NCBI GenBank assembly: GCA_021234155.1
Contig: JAJEKV010000034.1
Location: forward strand, 5,876,028 to 5,940,027
DNA from: Isoetes taiwanensis
Taxonomy: Eukaryota > Streptophyta > Lycopodiopsida > Isoetales > Isoetaceae
DNA length: 64,000 bases
Direction: 5' to 3'
Shown: positions 21,520 through 33,400 of the stretch, piece by piece
Position numbering within the stretch: the first letter of the stretch is position 1
How the letters are laid out: the number at the start of each line of letters is the position of its first letter
Position numbers and translations under genes: made by a program
Notes under the pieces: generated by a model
The model's database searches: none
What the model was told of the DNA's origin: nothing
Seen by the model: the letters and a program-made list of their open reading frames with translations, nothing else

Positions 21520-23079
21520 AGGAGGTTCAAGGTCACGGGATGTGTATGAGAATTGAAACAATTTGTTTTGTGTTGTTAGTAAGATACTATGAATCATCAA
21601 ACAAGATAGCAACATTGATGCCAAGTATTGTTGACTATATATGGTCACAAATTATGTGGCTTCACATCTGGGCCTGGTTCATATCAATGTTTATAGGTTA
21701 TTAGCACGGTGTATTTTATCAAGTGTTGTCTGGTGTTTTAGGTACTTGGAGACATGGTTCAATCTCCTGCTTTCGGATAGAAAAATGGTGTGTTTTATGC
21801 AGAGCTGTTCGGATTTTAGTACTTGGCAACATGGTTGAAGAAGTTAATCATGCCAAATATTTTGAAACATGTGAAATGTAAGTTGAAGTTACTCTTAAAT
21901 TGTTGAAAACCAGCAAAAGATTCAGCATTTTACCTTTCAGTATTTGATCCGTATGATGTTTAGAGATTCCTAGCAGTATTTATTTCATGTGCCATGGCAT
22001 GGTTGAGCAGTCTTATGCGCAATATTCCAAAATCAGGCGATCTCTGTTTTAGAGCAAGTTTTGAAGTAATGAAAAGTCCTGCTCACTCATGCTCTTTTCC
22101 GTACGCTTCCTGCTCATTTTCCTCTTCAAAATCATCTTAGACCTCCAAAAACGACAGAAATCACATGATCCTTTTTTTATTGAGGAATCGTCAAGATCTC
22201 GACACAATAATTACCAGACGAAATGGCTTGATAAATGGACATTTCTTCTAACACGCTCTTTGGTTGGCTTATTGGGGGGTTTTAATTTGCGCGTGCTTTC
22301 AAGGTTTTAGATAGGGTTGGAAGTGTTGAACAAGCAGGGATGAGCTTGAACAATGGATAGAATGGAAGATAAAAGGGAATAGATATTCTTGAATGCTAAG
22401 ACCAACTCAGAATAGCAAGGGCATCTGCAATCAAGTTTTAAATAAGCATGTTTAATCCACAATATGGCTTTGGTGGGAGCTATTCTATATATGAAATTGT
22501 AGACGATTTTGTTACCTTATAGAGAATAAAACAGATAAATAGTTTTTGCATGATCTAGTTGTAGGCTTTGCATTCAAGCTGCCAATACAAAATTAATGCT
22601 GCTTTGTTGCCATTTTAAGGGATACGAGTGAAGGATAGAGGTTATAAATTAGAAACATTCTCTTATGAGCAGCTTATTCTTGCAAACAATAGGATGAAAA
22701 ATGTAGACTTTGTTTCATGATCATGAAAGATATGGTTGGTTTTTCTATACAGAATGGCATTTAAGAATGCATTGGGCAGCTCATATGACATGATGTGACA
22801 GAATCTCAAGCTAGTTCCGTGGATTTTCATGTGCACAGGTAATCTCAGTTTGTATGTTTTAAAACCTATTTGTGATCAACGAAAAACTTCTAGTCTTATT
22901 TAAGCATTCAATTTGTTTATGGTTCCATAGTGCAGAACTCCAAGATAGCATGTTCAAGTGTAGCAGAACCTGCAAACTATTTGTTGGGAACCTGCAGACA
23001 TTTTGATAGTAGAACCTACAAACTATTTATAGGGAACCATGGCGATTGGAACTTAATGTTTGATGATTGCTTCAATAAA
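21520..23079. other. 3' region of PPPDE gene and spacer
   Basis: AT-rich sequence with no further coding exon or repeat recognised. It presumably holds the 3' untranslated region of the PPPDE gene in its first few hundred bases. Confidence 0.4.
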
Positions 23080-23860
23080 GCAATGTTGGTTGGTATAGAA
23101 TAGAATAGAAAGATATTTTGACGTCCAGGAAGACCAAGAAGCCATGGGACCCATATAATAGCCACAATCATTGCTACTAGGATTAAAAAACCCCTGCCTC
23201 GAAAGGTTTTCAAGGGAAAAACCTTTGCAGTAATGATGATACTAGACAAGTAAGAAGAAAATATAAGTAGGCGATGATGACTACTAAGGGCTCAGTATTT
23301 GAAGATGCTCATGTATAATGCCAAATCATGCACAGATGGGGCTCTGAGAAATTGTGGAAGCATGGAATAGAACGCTAAAGTCAAATAATGATTCCTGACC
23401 ATCTCAAAAGCAGAATAGCTTAGCAGAGTATGGCTTTCATCTTCGATAATCTGTAACTGACAACATGCACATAATCTTGCTTCTCGTGGCAATTGCGGCC
23501 GCTCCCATCTACCTATCTCAATCCGTAGCTTGTGGGACCCTATGCTAATTGATGCAATAGCTACAAGCTTGGACAAGGAAGCAAACAAATAAGCTTGTGG
23601 TCTTAGTGCCAAAGTGGGATTTATATCTGCATGATAATGACCAGTTTTAACTTGGGCTAAGGTAATTGCATCCTACAACCATCGAGATATTGTTGCAAAA
23701 GCTCAGATCAGAACTAGCAAGCACCATGCAGTGTTCTGGTTGCACAGACCAGCGGGCAAACCATGCATTGCAATTCTCTTTCCAACATCATTTCAAACGC
23801 TGGGGAGATTCAGCCATGGCAAGCGCGAGAAGAGGGTACCTATCATCATCCATGTGATGC
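23080..23860 (-). pseudogene. LINE 3' fragment (RT C-terminus and 3' UTR)
   Basis: Read right to left, this is the last part of a LINE polymerase. It includes an open stretch at 23612-23292 with LRIEIGRWERPQLPREARLC and the zinc-binding CxxC...EDESHTLLxY remnant. A 3' UTR and a short (TAGAA)n tail at about 23112-23097 follow. It is very similar, in opposite orientation, to the copy at 60.96-61.80 kb, including the UTR block GTTTTCAAGGGAAAAACC. Truncated and frame-broken. Confidence 0.85.
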
Positions 23861-24130
23861 ACCTTGCTGATATAGTGGAGATGGCACTTCATGGCAGAAT
23901 ATTAAAGAGGCCAAAAACCTGTCTTTTGTAAAAGAATAGCATAGGGCCTACAAGGAAAATTGCATGCTGGAGATTGGCAAGGCTGAGCTGAGTATTAGGT
24001 TCTCTATAAGTTTGCTTCAAATTTAGGATCTTTAGATGGGGAATGTTCATGAGCTCCTTAGCTCATTTTAGGACTTTGACTGATCAAAATATCTTGCCAG
24101 ATTTGAAATATGAAAAAAGGCTTTGTGCAA

Positions 24131-24290
24131 AGGGCTTAGTTTTCCATCAAATTCTGTTGCATGTGGTTTGTTCTCTCTGTTCCTTTCTTTATACCTAGAT
24201 ATAGACTTAAAGGGCTTAGTTTTCCATCAAATTCTGTTGCATGTGGTTTGTTCTCTCTGTTCCTTTCTTTATACCTAGATATAGACTTGA
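24131..24290. repeat. 80-bp tandem duplication, nearly identical
   Basis: Copies at 24131-24210 and 24211-24290 differ by one base near the end (ACTTAA versus ACTTGA). Such high identity points to a recent event or an assembly artefact. Confidence 0.95.
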
Positions 24291-25550
24291 GATGTGACAT
24301 ACTTTGAGTTCGTTGTCTTTTTAACTTTGATTCATAAATATTTTTATGAATGACTTTGTCTCTTCTTCATTGTGTCACGGGCAAAAGTTTCCATAGACAT
24401 GTTGCTATCAATTGTCAATATATGCATGCTAAAAGAATTATAATATAAGAAGTGTTGTACAACATGAGATAAACTATTAATATTGTATCCAGGGATGAAG
24501 ATCTGCCACGGCGCTTGATGTGTGAATGATATTTGACACTTTGAGACTAGATTGGCATTTACATGGAGCTTGCCCATTTTGGAAAGATGGGTTATGCATC
24601 TAGATATATCATAGAAGTAACAATGTTACGTATCTATTGGACAATGAGCCTTGGTTTTCTCTAGGCCTTCTGTGCTTCTTCCTCCAAAAGTACAAATTAA
24701 CATGTATGCAACTTTAAGAGGGGTGAAAGTGACAAAACATGTTGATGCTTAAGTTTCTTGAATGATCCTGACATCGTTTCTTTCTCCTTGGAACGACTAT
24801 TTCTTCTGTCTTGGTTGATAAGTGCTTCTTGGGCTTCTTGAGATGGATTGCTGAAATGCTTGAAGATTTTTGGGAAGCTAGAGAGCCTTACATGATTAAA
24901 TGATAAAGGTTCTGCAATTGCTAATGTCATGTGTGATTTTTGTGCAGGGCTGGATTTTATTTTGGAGCCATTTGAGGTGCAATGAACCAAACGGCCTTCA
25001 ACAAGAGAAGGTATTTATATCAACTTTGTTATCTGGTAGTGTCCATAGCACTAGAGTTCGTTGTGTTAAAATCTTCCCATATTCTAGACATTGATCTGAC
25101 TCTGCACTGTGCAGACACGCCTGCATTCCAAGGCATAACAAATTCCATTTTTTTAATGTCACCCACTCTTTGATTAGGCCCTTCAGCACCAGGATTTCAA
25201 TGAGGTGGTTTATGAACTTTCTTACAAGTCCATAACATTGTAGTTCATTGCATTTCTCTTCTTTAATCTGTTGTATTGGAAAACCTTCACTATATTCCAG
25301 ATATGGGTCTGACTGTAATCATGGCTACATTCCAGACCATAACAAGTTTCACCATATTCGCATTTCATTCAAGTGAGCTCAGGTAACATCTTCTTAATGT
25401 TCTTTTAAAAGTTGTTCATTCATTCAATGTAACGGTATAAGGCTTCAAATTGTGATCAAATATGTTTTTCTCTGTACTATAGCTTCTAGCAAGCTCTAAG
25501 TAAGCTTTATCCCTGAGAATGGCGATAAACTGAAATAATTATGTGTTGTC
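24291..25550. other. Spacer, no gene recognised
   Basis: No convincing coding exon on either strand. The right edge is the insertion site of the L1 element. Confidence 0.4.
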
Positions 25551-25897
25551 TTTTTTTTTTTTTTTTTTTTTTTTTTTGAGAGAGAATGAAGTTTTTTCCA
25601 TTAATTATGTAAAAAAGATACAAAAGAGCACATTGTCACTGTATAGATATGACAATGTAAATAAAAGTAGCAGTGAATACAATAATACACTAAGTATGAA
25701 CTTAGTTATAAAGACCCGAAGTTTAGACACTGTAGCCAACCAGAGTGATCTTGCCATAATGTCTTGGAGCATCCAGCTTACAGCCAAAACCTGAAAGTAT
25801 TGGCTTGAGTGGAAACACTTAAGGGAGTTCTGGAGTCAAAATATGTAGATTGGTAGAAGGTGAAGTGTGAAGTGACAAAAAGTAAAGGATAAGGAAA

Positions 25898-26443
25898 TTA
25901 GAAAAGATATGAGTCAATATAATGGAAGTGAGAAGGATAATCTGGCTGAATAATCACAGTGTGATTATTTCCCCAATTCAATTCCTGAATCAAAGTGCCA
26001 TAGTGTGTAGTGGCCCTGAGAAGTATAAGGGAGCCATATGCATCAGCCATACTCCTGTGATAATAATAACAGCACCTGTAATAATCAAACTGAATCTCTG
26101 TCATATTAGTGCCAAATCTTTCCAGGAACCACCATAATTCCACCATAAGGTAAGTGCCTCTGCAGAATTCAATTGCCCAATCGATCTCCAACTCTGGAAT
26201 ATCTAAGATGTCCACGTCTGTTCTGCCCCTTACTATCCCTGTCCAAAGGACCTCAGAATATTCAATGTCCAGATCCACAAGCTGCTCCACAAAAATCTGT
26301 AATTCACGTCTAAGATCTGCCCTCAGGCTGTTGATATAGTCTGATAGATAATAAATCTGAGTTAGAAAATTCTTCATGGCAATGCAATCTAAAGAGATTA
26401 AATGAACCATAAAATACTCCCAAGTTGTTCCATCTGTCTTCAA
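25898..26443 (-). CDS. Open frame overlapping the end of L1 ORF2 (unassigned)
   Basis: A 181-codon open frame overlaps the last 134 bases of ORF2 in the +1 frame and has no early ATG; its first methionine is some way in. The predicted protein is rich in Tyr, Leu and acidic residues and matches no family I recognise. It could be the true C-terminus of ORF2 reached by a frameshift, a separate ORF3, or chance openness in a 3' UTR. I cannot choose among these from sequence alone. Confidence 0.3.
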   Translation of the reverse strand: MKTDGTTWEYFMVHLISLDCIAMKNFLTQIYYLSDYINSLRADLRRELQIFVEQLVDLDIEYSEVLWTGIVRGRTDVDILDIPELEIDWAIEFCRGTYLMVELWWFLERFGTNMTEIQFDYYRCCYYYHRSMADAYGSLILLRATTHYGTLIQELNWGNNHTVIIQPDYPSHFHYIDSYLF

Positions 26444-29400
26444 AATGATTGTCTTTGCTGTTTTTATTGCATGAAGCTGCTAGCTCAAGGTCATAAATAA
26501 TATGCAATTTAATCCAAGTGCATGAGACAGAATGCTTGCCATGAAAACATCTATTTCTGTGTTTCCATATGTTCCATAAAGCAGTAAATGATAAAGAGTT
26601 TAAGAAAGCATCATCATTTGAGAGAAAATTTAAGAGGGAGGTAGGCTTGGGAATAGCAAAATGATATTCAAACCAATTCCATAAAGAATCCAGCTTGGGG
26701 CAGTTAAAAATATGATTCATATCTTCCAATTCATTACAATGCAGAGGGCAATGAGTATCAATTGGATCAGCATTCCTGACTTGATGTTTGGCAAATGAGA
26801 TAAGATTTGGAACACTACCATTAGCTAAAAGCCAAATAAAATAATTTATTTTCGGGGTGAGGTAAGAATTCCATACACTTTTGAAAAGTTTAGACTCAGA
26901 TTCCTCAGAGATATTCCAGAAATTCTTAGCTTTGGATGCTGAAGTAGGCTTGTTCAAGAATTTATAAATCAATGAGACTTTGTAAATGCCTTTATTGTTC
27001 AAAGTCCAATCAATATTGGAATTTATATTTGCTTCAATATTATGACCGTTGAATGATTGGATAATGTGCTTGAAAATAGTCCTGTCTGTTGAGGTCCCCC
27101 TTATTCTATGCCTGAAGGCAGTCCAAGTAATCCACCTATTACCCTGTCTCAGATCACCTAAAGTCAAGATGTTATGAGTGCTCCATTTTTTATATATCCT
27201 GGGATGAATAACAGCTAGAGGTGTAGAATTGTCATTGGATAGAAGAGGATTCCAGAAAATAGATGAGCTTAGGTTGCACTTCTGAAACTCCACATGATTG
27301 AAAGCTTTGTGAGAGAAATTCCATGCAAGAATAAGATTTCTCATAAGGGGAGATGTGTTTGCACCAGGTTTCAGATTGCAAAAGGCAGAATAAGGTAATT
27401 GATGCAAAATAGAGGGATGACCTTTGATATGACTACAAGAGAGCCAATATTTGATAAAGATAGAAGCAGGATTATTACCATGAAAGAGGGATCTCCAAAC
27501 ATATTTACCAGCAAGGGCATAACCTTGAAATAGAAGATTCTTACATCCTAGGCCCCCTTGATATTTACCTCTGGCAATAGATTTCCAATTGACCATATGA
27601 TGCTTACCCCAAATAAAGTTTCTAATGATTCTCTCAAGCTGCTGATAGATAGATTTAGGGGCAAGAAGGGCTGAAGAGAAGTAAATGTGGGAGCTAGCTA
27701 TGACAGAGTTGGCAATAATGGTTCTGCCAGCTAAAGATAAACAATTGCCATAGTTTGATAATTTCTTCTTAATCCTGGAGATAATTGGGGACCAGAGGCC
27801 TTTAATAGAGGGATTAGAGGACAAAGGCATACCTAGCAGCTTGGTAGAGTCATTGGAATGTACACATTTAATGCCCAAGATATTGTCAACTGAGATGTCA
27901 CCAATGATAACACATTTCTCCTTATTTAAATGGACACCCGAGGCAGCACTAAAGGACTCTATAATCTTAAAGAAGAACTCAATATTGTCAGGATCATTTT
28001 TGAGAAAAGTGAAAGTATCATCTGCATATTGTGAGATGGTAAGAGAGGAATTATCAGGCAGATTTAGGCCATGGAGATCATTGACAGTTTGATGGAAATG
28101 AATGGCAGATGTGAGCATTTGAGCCACATCCAAGAATAAATATGGGGCAAGGGGGCAACCTTGCCTAACTCCTCGGCTGAGATGGAAGAATTTGGTAGGA
28201 GAACCATTGATTAAGATAGCAGACTGAGATCTTTGATTGAGGCCAAGGATCAACTTTATAATTTTATCAGAGAAACCAAGCTTAGTCAAAGCAAACTCCA
28301 GAAAATCCCACCTCACTGTGTCAAAGGCTTTGGAGAAATCAAGCTTCAAAAGGATGCAGTTCTGATTAGTTAGAGAATTCCAATGAAGGCCCTCCATGGC
28401 AGCAATATAATTGTCAAGAATAAATCTGTTTGGTAAGAATGCAGATTGGCAATAGCTAATGACCTTTTGAAGATGACCTTTGATCCTATTTGCAATTATT
28501 TTGGCACAAATTTTATAGGAAGAATTTGTTAAAGAGATAGGTCTCCAGTCATTGAACTTTTCTGGATTATCAGTTTTAGGAATCATGGTGATAAAGCCAG
28601 AGCAAATAGAGGGGTGTAAGTGATTTAGATTCCAGAAACCATGAATCATGTGCATTAGATCCAATTTGATTACCTCCCAGAATTTGATATAAAATTCTAC
28701 AGGGAGGCCATCTGGTCCAGGGCTTTTATTTCTGCCAAGATCTTGGATTATAGAAAAGACTTCATTTTCATTTGGAAGATTCTCAATTTCAGGAGGGGAT
28801 AATGTTGGATTTAAGTTTGGCAAGTTATTCAAGAAATCCCTGAAATTATCTCCCAGCAGGGTTTGAGCAGAGTTATCCATAGGTTTGGTGAAAATGTCTC
28901 TGTACTTATCATGAAAATAACTGGAGATCTGGCCATGATCAGAAATAGAAGATCCATTCTCAGTAAGGAATGTAGATAACTGATTTCTCAAAATTCTATT
29001 CTTAGCAACCCTGTAAAAGAATTTAGAATTGGAGCTATCCATCTGAGCATGATATTTTAATTTGCATTTGATAGCTGCCCCTTTAGCCTCATGTTCCTCC
29101 ATAGATTTAATTGTCATTTCCAAGCTTTCCTCAATAATATGCAAATCAGAGTTTAAAGGGTCAGTTTGAAGGTTCATTCTGACTTCTTTCATCCTCTGTA
29201 GCAAATTATTTCTTTCCACATTTTTAGTGGCACGAAAGTTCTTGGACCAATTTTTGATACAAGATTTGGAAAGCTTGATGTTGGAGTAGAAGGATTTCAT
29301 AGAGTTAGCATCTGTAACCCTTGGAAGAGAATTATAATAGGCAGTAAAATTAGCATTGAATCTGTTAGAATCAAGCAGAGAGCAATTTAATTTAAAAGGG

Positions 29401-30140
29401 ATATTGCCAGATCTCTTCAAATTGATGACATGCTTAGTAGTAAGAAATTGAGGCTGATGATCAGAAATGGAAGTTGATTCATCACTAGTAACCATGCAAT
29501 TGTCCCAGAAAGTATTGGCCATATTGTTGATATAGAATCTATCTAGAGTGCAGAAGACACGAGCATTGCCTTTTTGCTTATTAGACCAAGTGTATCTAGC
29601 AGTAGAGGATGGGATATGATTGAGAAGATGCTGATCTAGAAAGTTGTCCCAATTTGACCTTTCAGAAGTGGACATGTTAAGATTCTTGCCACACTTAAGA
29701 TCCCAACTAGGGGTATTGTTAAAATCTCCAGCAATAATCCAAGTTTGACAAGATTGGGAAATAAGCCACTCATTGAGATAATGCCAAGTGTGTTCTCTGA
29801 TTCTGGAATCAGTAGATGCATAGATATTAATCACTCCAAAAGTAAGATCCTCATGCTTAAGGATAACAGCTTGCCAGCTTTTGCAAGGGCTGTTAAAAAC
29901 ACTTTCATGTTTAATTTTTTTCCAAATGATACAGATGCCACCAGAAGTTCCAGAGGCTTCAATCCAGATAGAAGAATGGCCAGGTCCAATCCAATCACCT
30001 AGATTTGAACATTCAAAGTTTGGGAGTCTTAATTCTTGAAGAAGAATTATATCCGAGTTGTACTCCCTAATCTGAGAGATAGCTCTCCTTCTTTTTAAAG
30101 GGCCTTTAATTCCCCTCAAGTTCCAGGTAAGAATCTTCAT
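26310..30140 (-). CDS. L1 ORF2: endonuclease - reverse transcriptase - zf-RVT
   Basis: The ORF2 protein nicks target DNA and primes reverse transcription there. It starts at ATG 30140, chosen because MKILTWNLRG is the standard start of the apurinic-type endonuclease. It has about 1276 residues. The endonuclease occupies roughly residues 1-230, with a GDFN motif. The reverse transcriptase follows: NKSPGPDGLP, KLDFSKAFDTV, GVRQGCPLAPYLF and the catalytic YADD near residue 703. A zf-RVT C-terminal domain (KINYFIWLLANGSVPN ... CPLHCNELEDMNHIFNCPKL) lies near 1090-1160. All key residues are present and the frame is unbroken. Its start lies 35 bases after the ORF1 stop, fitting re-initiation. Confidence 0.93.
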   Translation of the reverse strand: MKILTWNLRGIKGPLKRRRAISQIREYNSDIILLQELRLPNFECSNLGDWIGPGHSSIWIEASGTSGGICIIWKKIKHESVFNSPCKSWQAVILKHEDLTFGVINIYASTDSRIREHTWHYLNEWLISQSCQTWIIAGDFNNTPSWDLKCGKNLNMSTSERSNWDNFLDQHLLNHIPSSTARYTWSNKQKGNARVFCTLDRFYINNMANTFWDNCMVTSDESTSISDHQPQFLTTKHVINLKRSGNIPFKLNCSLLDSNRFNANFTAYYNSLPRVTDANSMKSFYSNIKLSKSCIKNWSKNFRATKNVERNNLLQRMKEVRMNLQTDPLNSDLHIIEESLEMTIKSMEEHEAKGAAIKCKLKYHAQMDSSNSKFFYRVAKNRILRNQLSTFLTENGSSISDHGQISSYFHDKYRDIFTKPMDNSAQTLLGDNFRDFLNNLPNLNPTLSPPEIENLPNENEVFSIIQDLGRNKSPGPDGLPVEFYIKFWEVIKLDLMHMIHGFWNLNHLHPSICSGFITMIPKTDNPEKFNDWRPISLTNSSYKICAKIIANRIKGHLQKVISYCQSAFLPNRFILDNYIAAMEGLHWNSLTNQNCILLKLDFSKAFDTVRWDFLEFALTKLGFSDKIIKLILGLNQRSQSAILINGSPTKFFHLSRGVRQGCPLAPYLFLDVAQMLTSAIHFHQTVNDLHGLNLPDNSSLTISQYADDTFTFLKNDPDNIEFFFKIIESFSAASGVHLNKEKCVIIGDISVDNILGIKCVHSNDSTKLLGMPLSSNPSIKGLWSPIISRIKKKLSNYGNCLSLAGRTIIANSVIASSHIYFSSALLAPKSIYQQLERIIRNFIWGKHHMVNWKSIARGKYQGGLGCKNLLFQGYALAGKYVWRSLFHGNNPASIFIKYWLSCSHIKGHPSILHQLPYSAFCNLKPGANTSPLMRNLILAWNFSHKAFNHVEFQKCNLSSSIFWNPLLSNDNSTPLAVIHPRIYKKWSTHNILTLGDLRQGNRWITWTAFRHRIRGTSTDRTIFKHIIQSFNGHNIEANINSNIDWTLNNKGIYKVSLIYKFLNKPTSASKAKNFWNISEESESKLFKSVWNSYLTPKINYFIWLLANGSVPNLISFAKHQVRNADPIDTHCPLHCNELEDMNHIFNCPKLDSLWNWFEYHFAIPKPTSLLNFLSNDDAFLNSLSFTALWNIWKHRNRCFHGKHSVSCTWIKLHIIYDLELAASCNKNSKDNHFEDRWNNLGVFYGSFNLFRLHCHEEFSNSDLLSIRLYQQPEGRS

Positions 30141-30175
30141 AGGGAAAGAACTGAGATTAAGAAGGGGAGACAAAT

Positions 30176-32862
30176 TCAAAGATTGTGGCTCCTAGTAACT
30201 CTCTTAGAGCTATTTCTTGTGTTTGCAGCTGGAGTACCAGATATAGCAGAAATCCTTTTGGACTTTTTAGATTTGTTCTTATGTTTCCTATTGTTTTGTC
30301 CAGGTAGACCCTTGGAGGTATGTTTACTCCCATAATCTGTGGAAGGATTATTGAAAAGAAAAGAATCATCCTCCCAACCATCAGAGTTAGATAAGTTTTG
30401 GGAAGGTATATTATTTTCTTTATCAAGATCAACATCAGAATTATGGTTTGAGTCATGGGGATAAGACCAGAATTTGGATTTACAACAAGTATCTAGGTCC
30501 AGAGAGGCCTGATTCTGACAAGGATGTAAGATAGATTTGTCAGAAGAAGTGTTCATGTCAATATCAGTAGAAACAGGGATACAGTCATTTGAATTAACCA
30601 TATTATTTAAATTATTAACATCAATGACCATAATGGAAAGATCTTGCCTGGATTTTTCTTCAAGTTGTGAGTTGAGTTGCAGAGCATTATAATCTGGAGC
30701 CTCAATTTCCTTGAAAACCTCTGAACTGAACCTTTCTGAGTTCTGAGTGACCTGCTCAATATTTCTGACACTTTGAGCCCCTGAATTGTTTATAACATCT
30801 ATCTTCTCAACCTGTTGTTGATTATGCATTTCTGAGTTTTCTTTTGCATGAGCAATGTCCAGACCTGCTGATGGCACTGATAACTCTTTCATCAGGAATT
30901 CAGTATAAGGGGAAATAATCTCATGATGATTATTATGAGGAGGGGAATGGAGAGGGTGGTGAAAGGTCAATGAGGCTGGTTTGAGAGGGATGAGCAGTGG
31001 ATGGTTTAACAGGAGAGATGGGATAAGGTCGAGTGCAAGGGGGAGAAGAATTGTTGGAAATAGCCAATATATCCACATGTGACTCCATATACCCTTCAGT
31101 GCAATCATCTTTTAGATCAGCAAGAACACTGAAGTTGTTGTGGCAAGGAATATCATGATCTTTATAATCAGGATGATTAATGCCACCTGTAGCACCTGTA
31201 TCATTTTTGCCCAATATTTGTTGAAGAACAGGTCTTTTAGGGAGGTTGCACTGCTTATCTGCTCTATGATCAGTACTTATTTCCATAATTAATGGAACTC
31301 CATTATCTTTGCTGGTAGATGCATCAGAGATAACACCATCTCTTAATTCTTTGTCATTACTATGAGTACCAAGTTTCCCAGAAACCATAGAATTATTTAG
31401 ACCCCTGTTTGGATTAGCATTGATAAGAATGCTTTCCAGAGTGGTATGAAGGTCTAAATTTGAGGAAATTGGCATTTTACCCTTGAGAATTCTGACATTT
31501 TGAGTTTCAGAATTATTATTCTTAATGGAATAATTTTTGGTGGAGCCAGAACTGTTGGAGTTGAAATTTGCAGCAGAAGAATTACCATTTATAGTAATAC
31601 CTTTGTTGAGAATCTTGACCCTAGATTGATTGTCAAGAGCATAGGTGAATTTTGGTACACGAGGAACAACAGATTCCCTGATAGACAATTGCTGTGCCTT
31701 TAAATCTCTTTGCTTGGAAATCTTTTTTTGACTGCCATTGACTCTTTTCCAGGTCATAGTGTGCCCTTTCTCTTGAGTATTTTGAATTTGATCCTGATGA
31801 GGGACCTCTTGACTGATAACATCTGCATTCTCTGAGTTGTCTGAGTTGTCTTGTGCAGCATCACAAGGATCCAGGAGATTATGTCTCTGATTACACCTTT
31901 GACATAGATTTGGTAATCCAACCCATTTAAGTTTCAAGTTAATTTGATTTCCAAAGTAGTCAATGATAGGCACAGAGGTAGGAACTGGCTTGGAAATATC
32001 AATTTGGGCAAAGCATTTAGGAGGTCTGTAAGGTGAGTATTCTGTTGTCAGATATGTTCCAATGGAGCCAAAAATTTTTGAGAAGCAGTCATCATTCCAG
32101 TATATGGGATTGAGATCACTCATTGTGACTGAGGCAACATGATATTTTTTGAACTCATTCAAAGGTAAATTAGGAAACCATTTGAGAAAAGAAATTTGGT
32201 GAGTTTCACAAGTAGATCTGCCAAGTTTAAGCAAGAAATTGGAAGTTCTTTCACATCCACATTCTGCTAAGAGATAGGGATAATTGAGCCAATATATGGA
32301 GTTAATGGTAATCCCTTTGTGAATCCTAAGCAGATGATCCCAAAGTTTCTCAATTTTGAGGCCAACAGAATCAACCTTTATAATGACAGCATATTTTGAT
32401 ACACTCAATTCTGGATGAAATCAAAGGGGAATTTAAGTGGATACCTCTGAATAATTGAACATTGACTGGAGATCTTGACTGCTGAAAGGCAAATTCTTCT
32501 GCAAGAGTTTGATCAGAAATGATAGGTTGGGAAGGTCTCGGAACTGCTTGCAGAGGAGCTCCATTAGCATCCAAAGGTGGATCATTGGAAAGATCATCCC
32601 ATCGAGGAGGAGAGGTACAAAAGTGATGCATTTCTTTATCAGGAACCGTTAAGTCAGAGAAGTCCCCAAATTTTAAAACATTTGAAGGATTAGAGTTGAA
32701 GGAACTTAACTGTGATAGAAGGCCTGATCTCTGGTCAGCAGGGAGGCGCATGAAGTTATGAAGTAGAGCCAGAGACTGGGAATTTAGGTTAGGCGGGAGG
32801 AAAGGCAAATGCGAAATTTGAATTTTTGGATTTTTTAGATTTTTTGAAGATTTTTTTTCCAT
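30176..32862 (-). pseudogene. L1 ORF1 (DUF4283-like, CCHC), split in three frames
   Basis: ORF1 of plant L1 elements is an RNA-binding nucleocapsid-like protein. The likely start is ATG 32862 (MEKKSSKN). The first frame runs to 32371. The second, open from about 32430 to 30933, holds the DUF4283-type core and a zinc knuckle CQRCNQRHNLLDPC near 31900-31860. The third, to TGA 30176-30178, holds a Ser/Asn-rich tail ending in a basic KHKNKSKKSK stretch. Both changes are in the same direction, each moving the frame by one base downstream. Either two single-base indels (or assembly errors) broke the gene, or the frames are joined by frameshifting; the former is more likely. Confidence 0.75.
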
Positions 32863-33400
32863 TATTGCAAGGCAAAGGTAAAGGTAAATAAATAAGCAGG
32901 GGAGGGATAGGAGAGAAGATCCAAATGAAGGAAATGGCAATAAGAAGGAAAAAAGATTAAATTGAAACTAAGGCTAACTTACCAATCCATTGTCAAAGAA
33001 ATCAGATCCACAAATGAGAAATATCATTCTGAGAAAATTTTAACCGAAATCTTCTGCTCTGACCAGTTGCAATAGACTTGAAATTGAGCAGTATGAGAGA
33101 TATTTCTTTTTCCTGTGAATTCCAAAGTTCAAGCCTCAATAATTTCGTTTGCAAATTCTTCAGTATCAGGAACAAATGAGTATTCTGATTGAAACAGGTG
33201 GTCCGGGAAGAACTGCTTGCAGACAAGTTGATCCCAAAGTTCAGAGAAAGACCCTTGCAAAAAACCACATGAAATTCTTTGATCCTGCTTCAGAATTGTG
33301 AAGAATTTTATGTCCATAGATAGATCAGGTTGAGAGGAATGCAATAGAGACCGGCTCTTAAGTGTGGCTCATTCAGCGAGCTCTGCCAAGATTAGAGATT
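32863..33400 (-). other. L1 5' leader
   Basis: About 0.5 kb upstream of ORF1 with short overlapping frames only. It probably contains the internal promoter of the L1. No motif could be named. Confidence 0.4.

Larger units (their letters stand above)
25551..33400 (-). mobile_element. L1-type LINE, near full length
   Basis: The element lies on the minus strand. Its poly(A) tail appears as a 27-base T-run at 25551-25577. Reading leftwards it has a 5' leader (about 33400-32863), an ORF1 region (32862-30176), ORF2 (30140-26310) and a 3' region to 25578. The total of about 7.8 kb fits a full-length plant L1. The exact 5' end is uncertain because no target-site duplication could be matched to the sequence before the T-run. 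ORF2 has no stop or frameshift, which suggests a young insertion, while ORF1 is interrupted by two frame changes. Confidence 0.85.
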
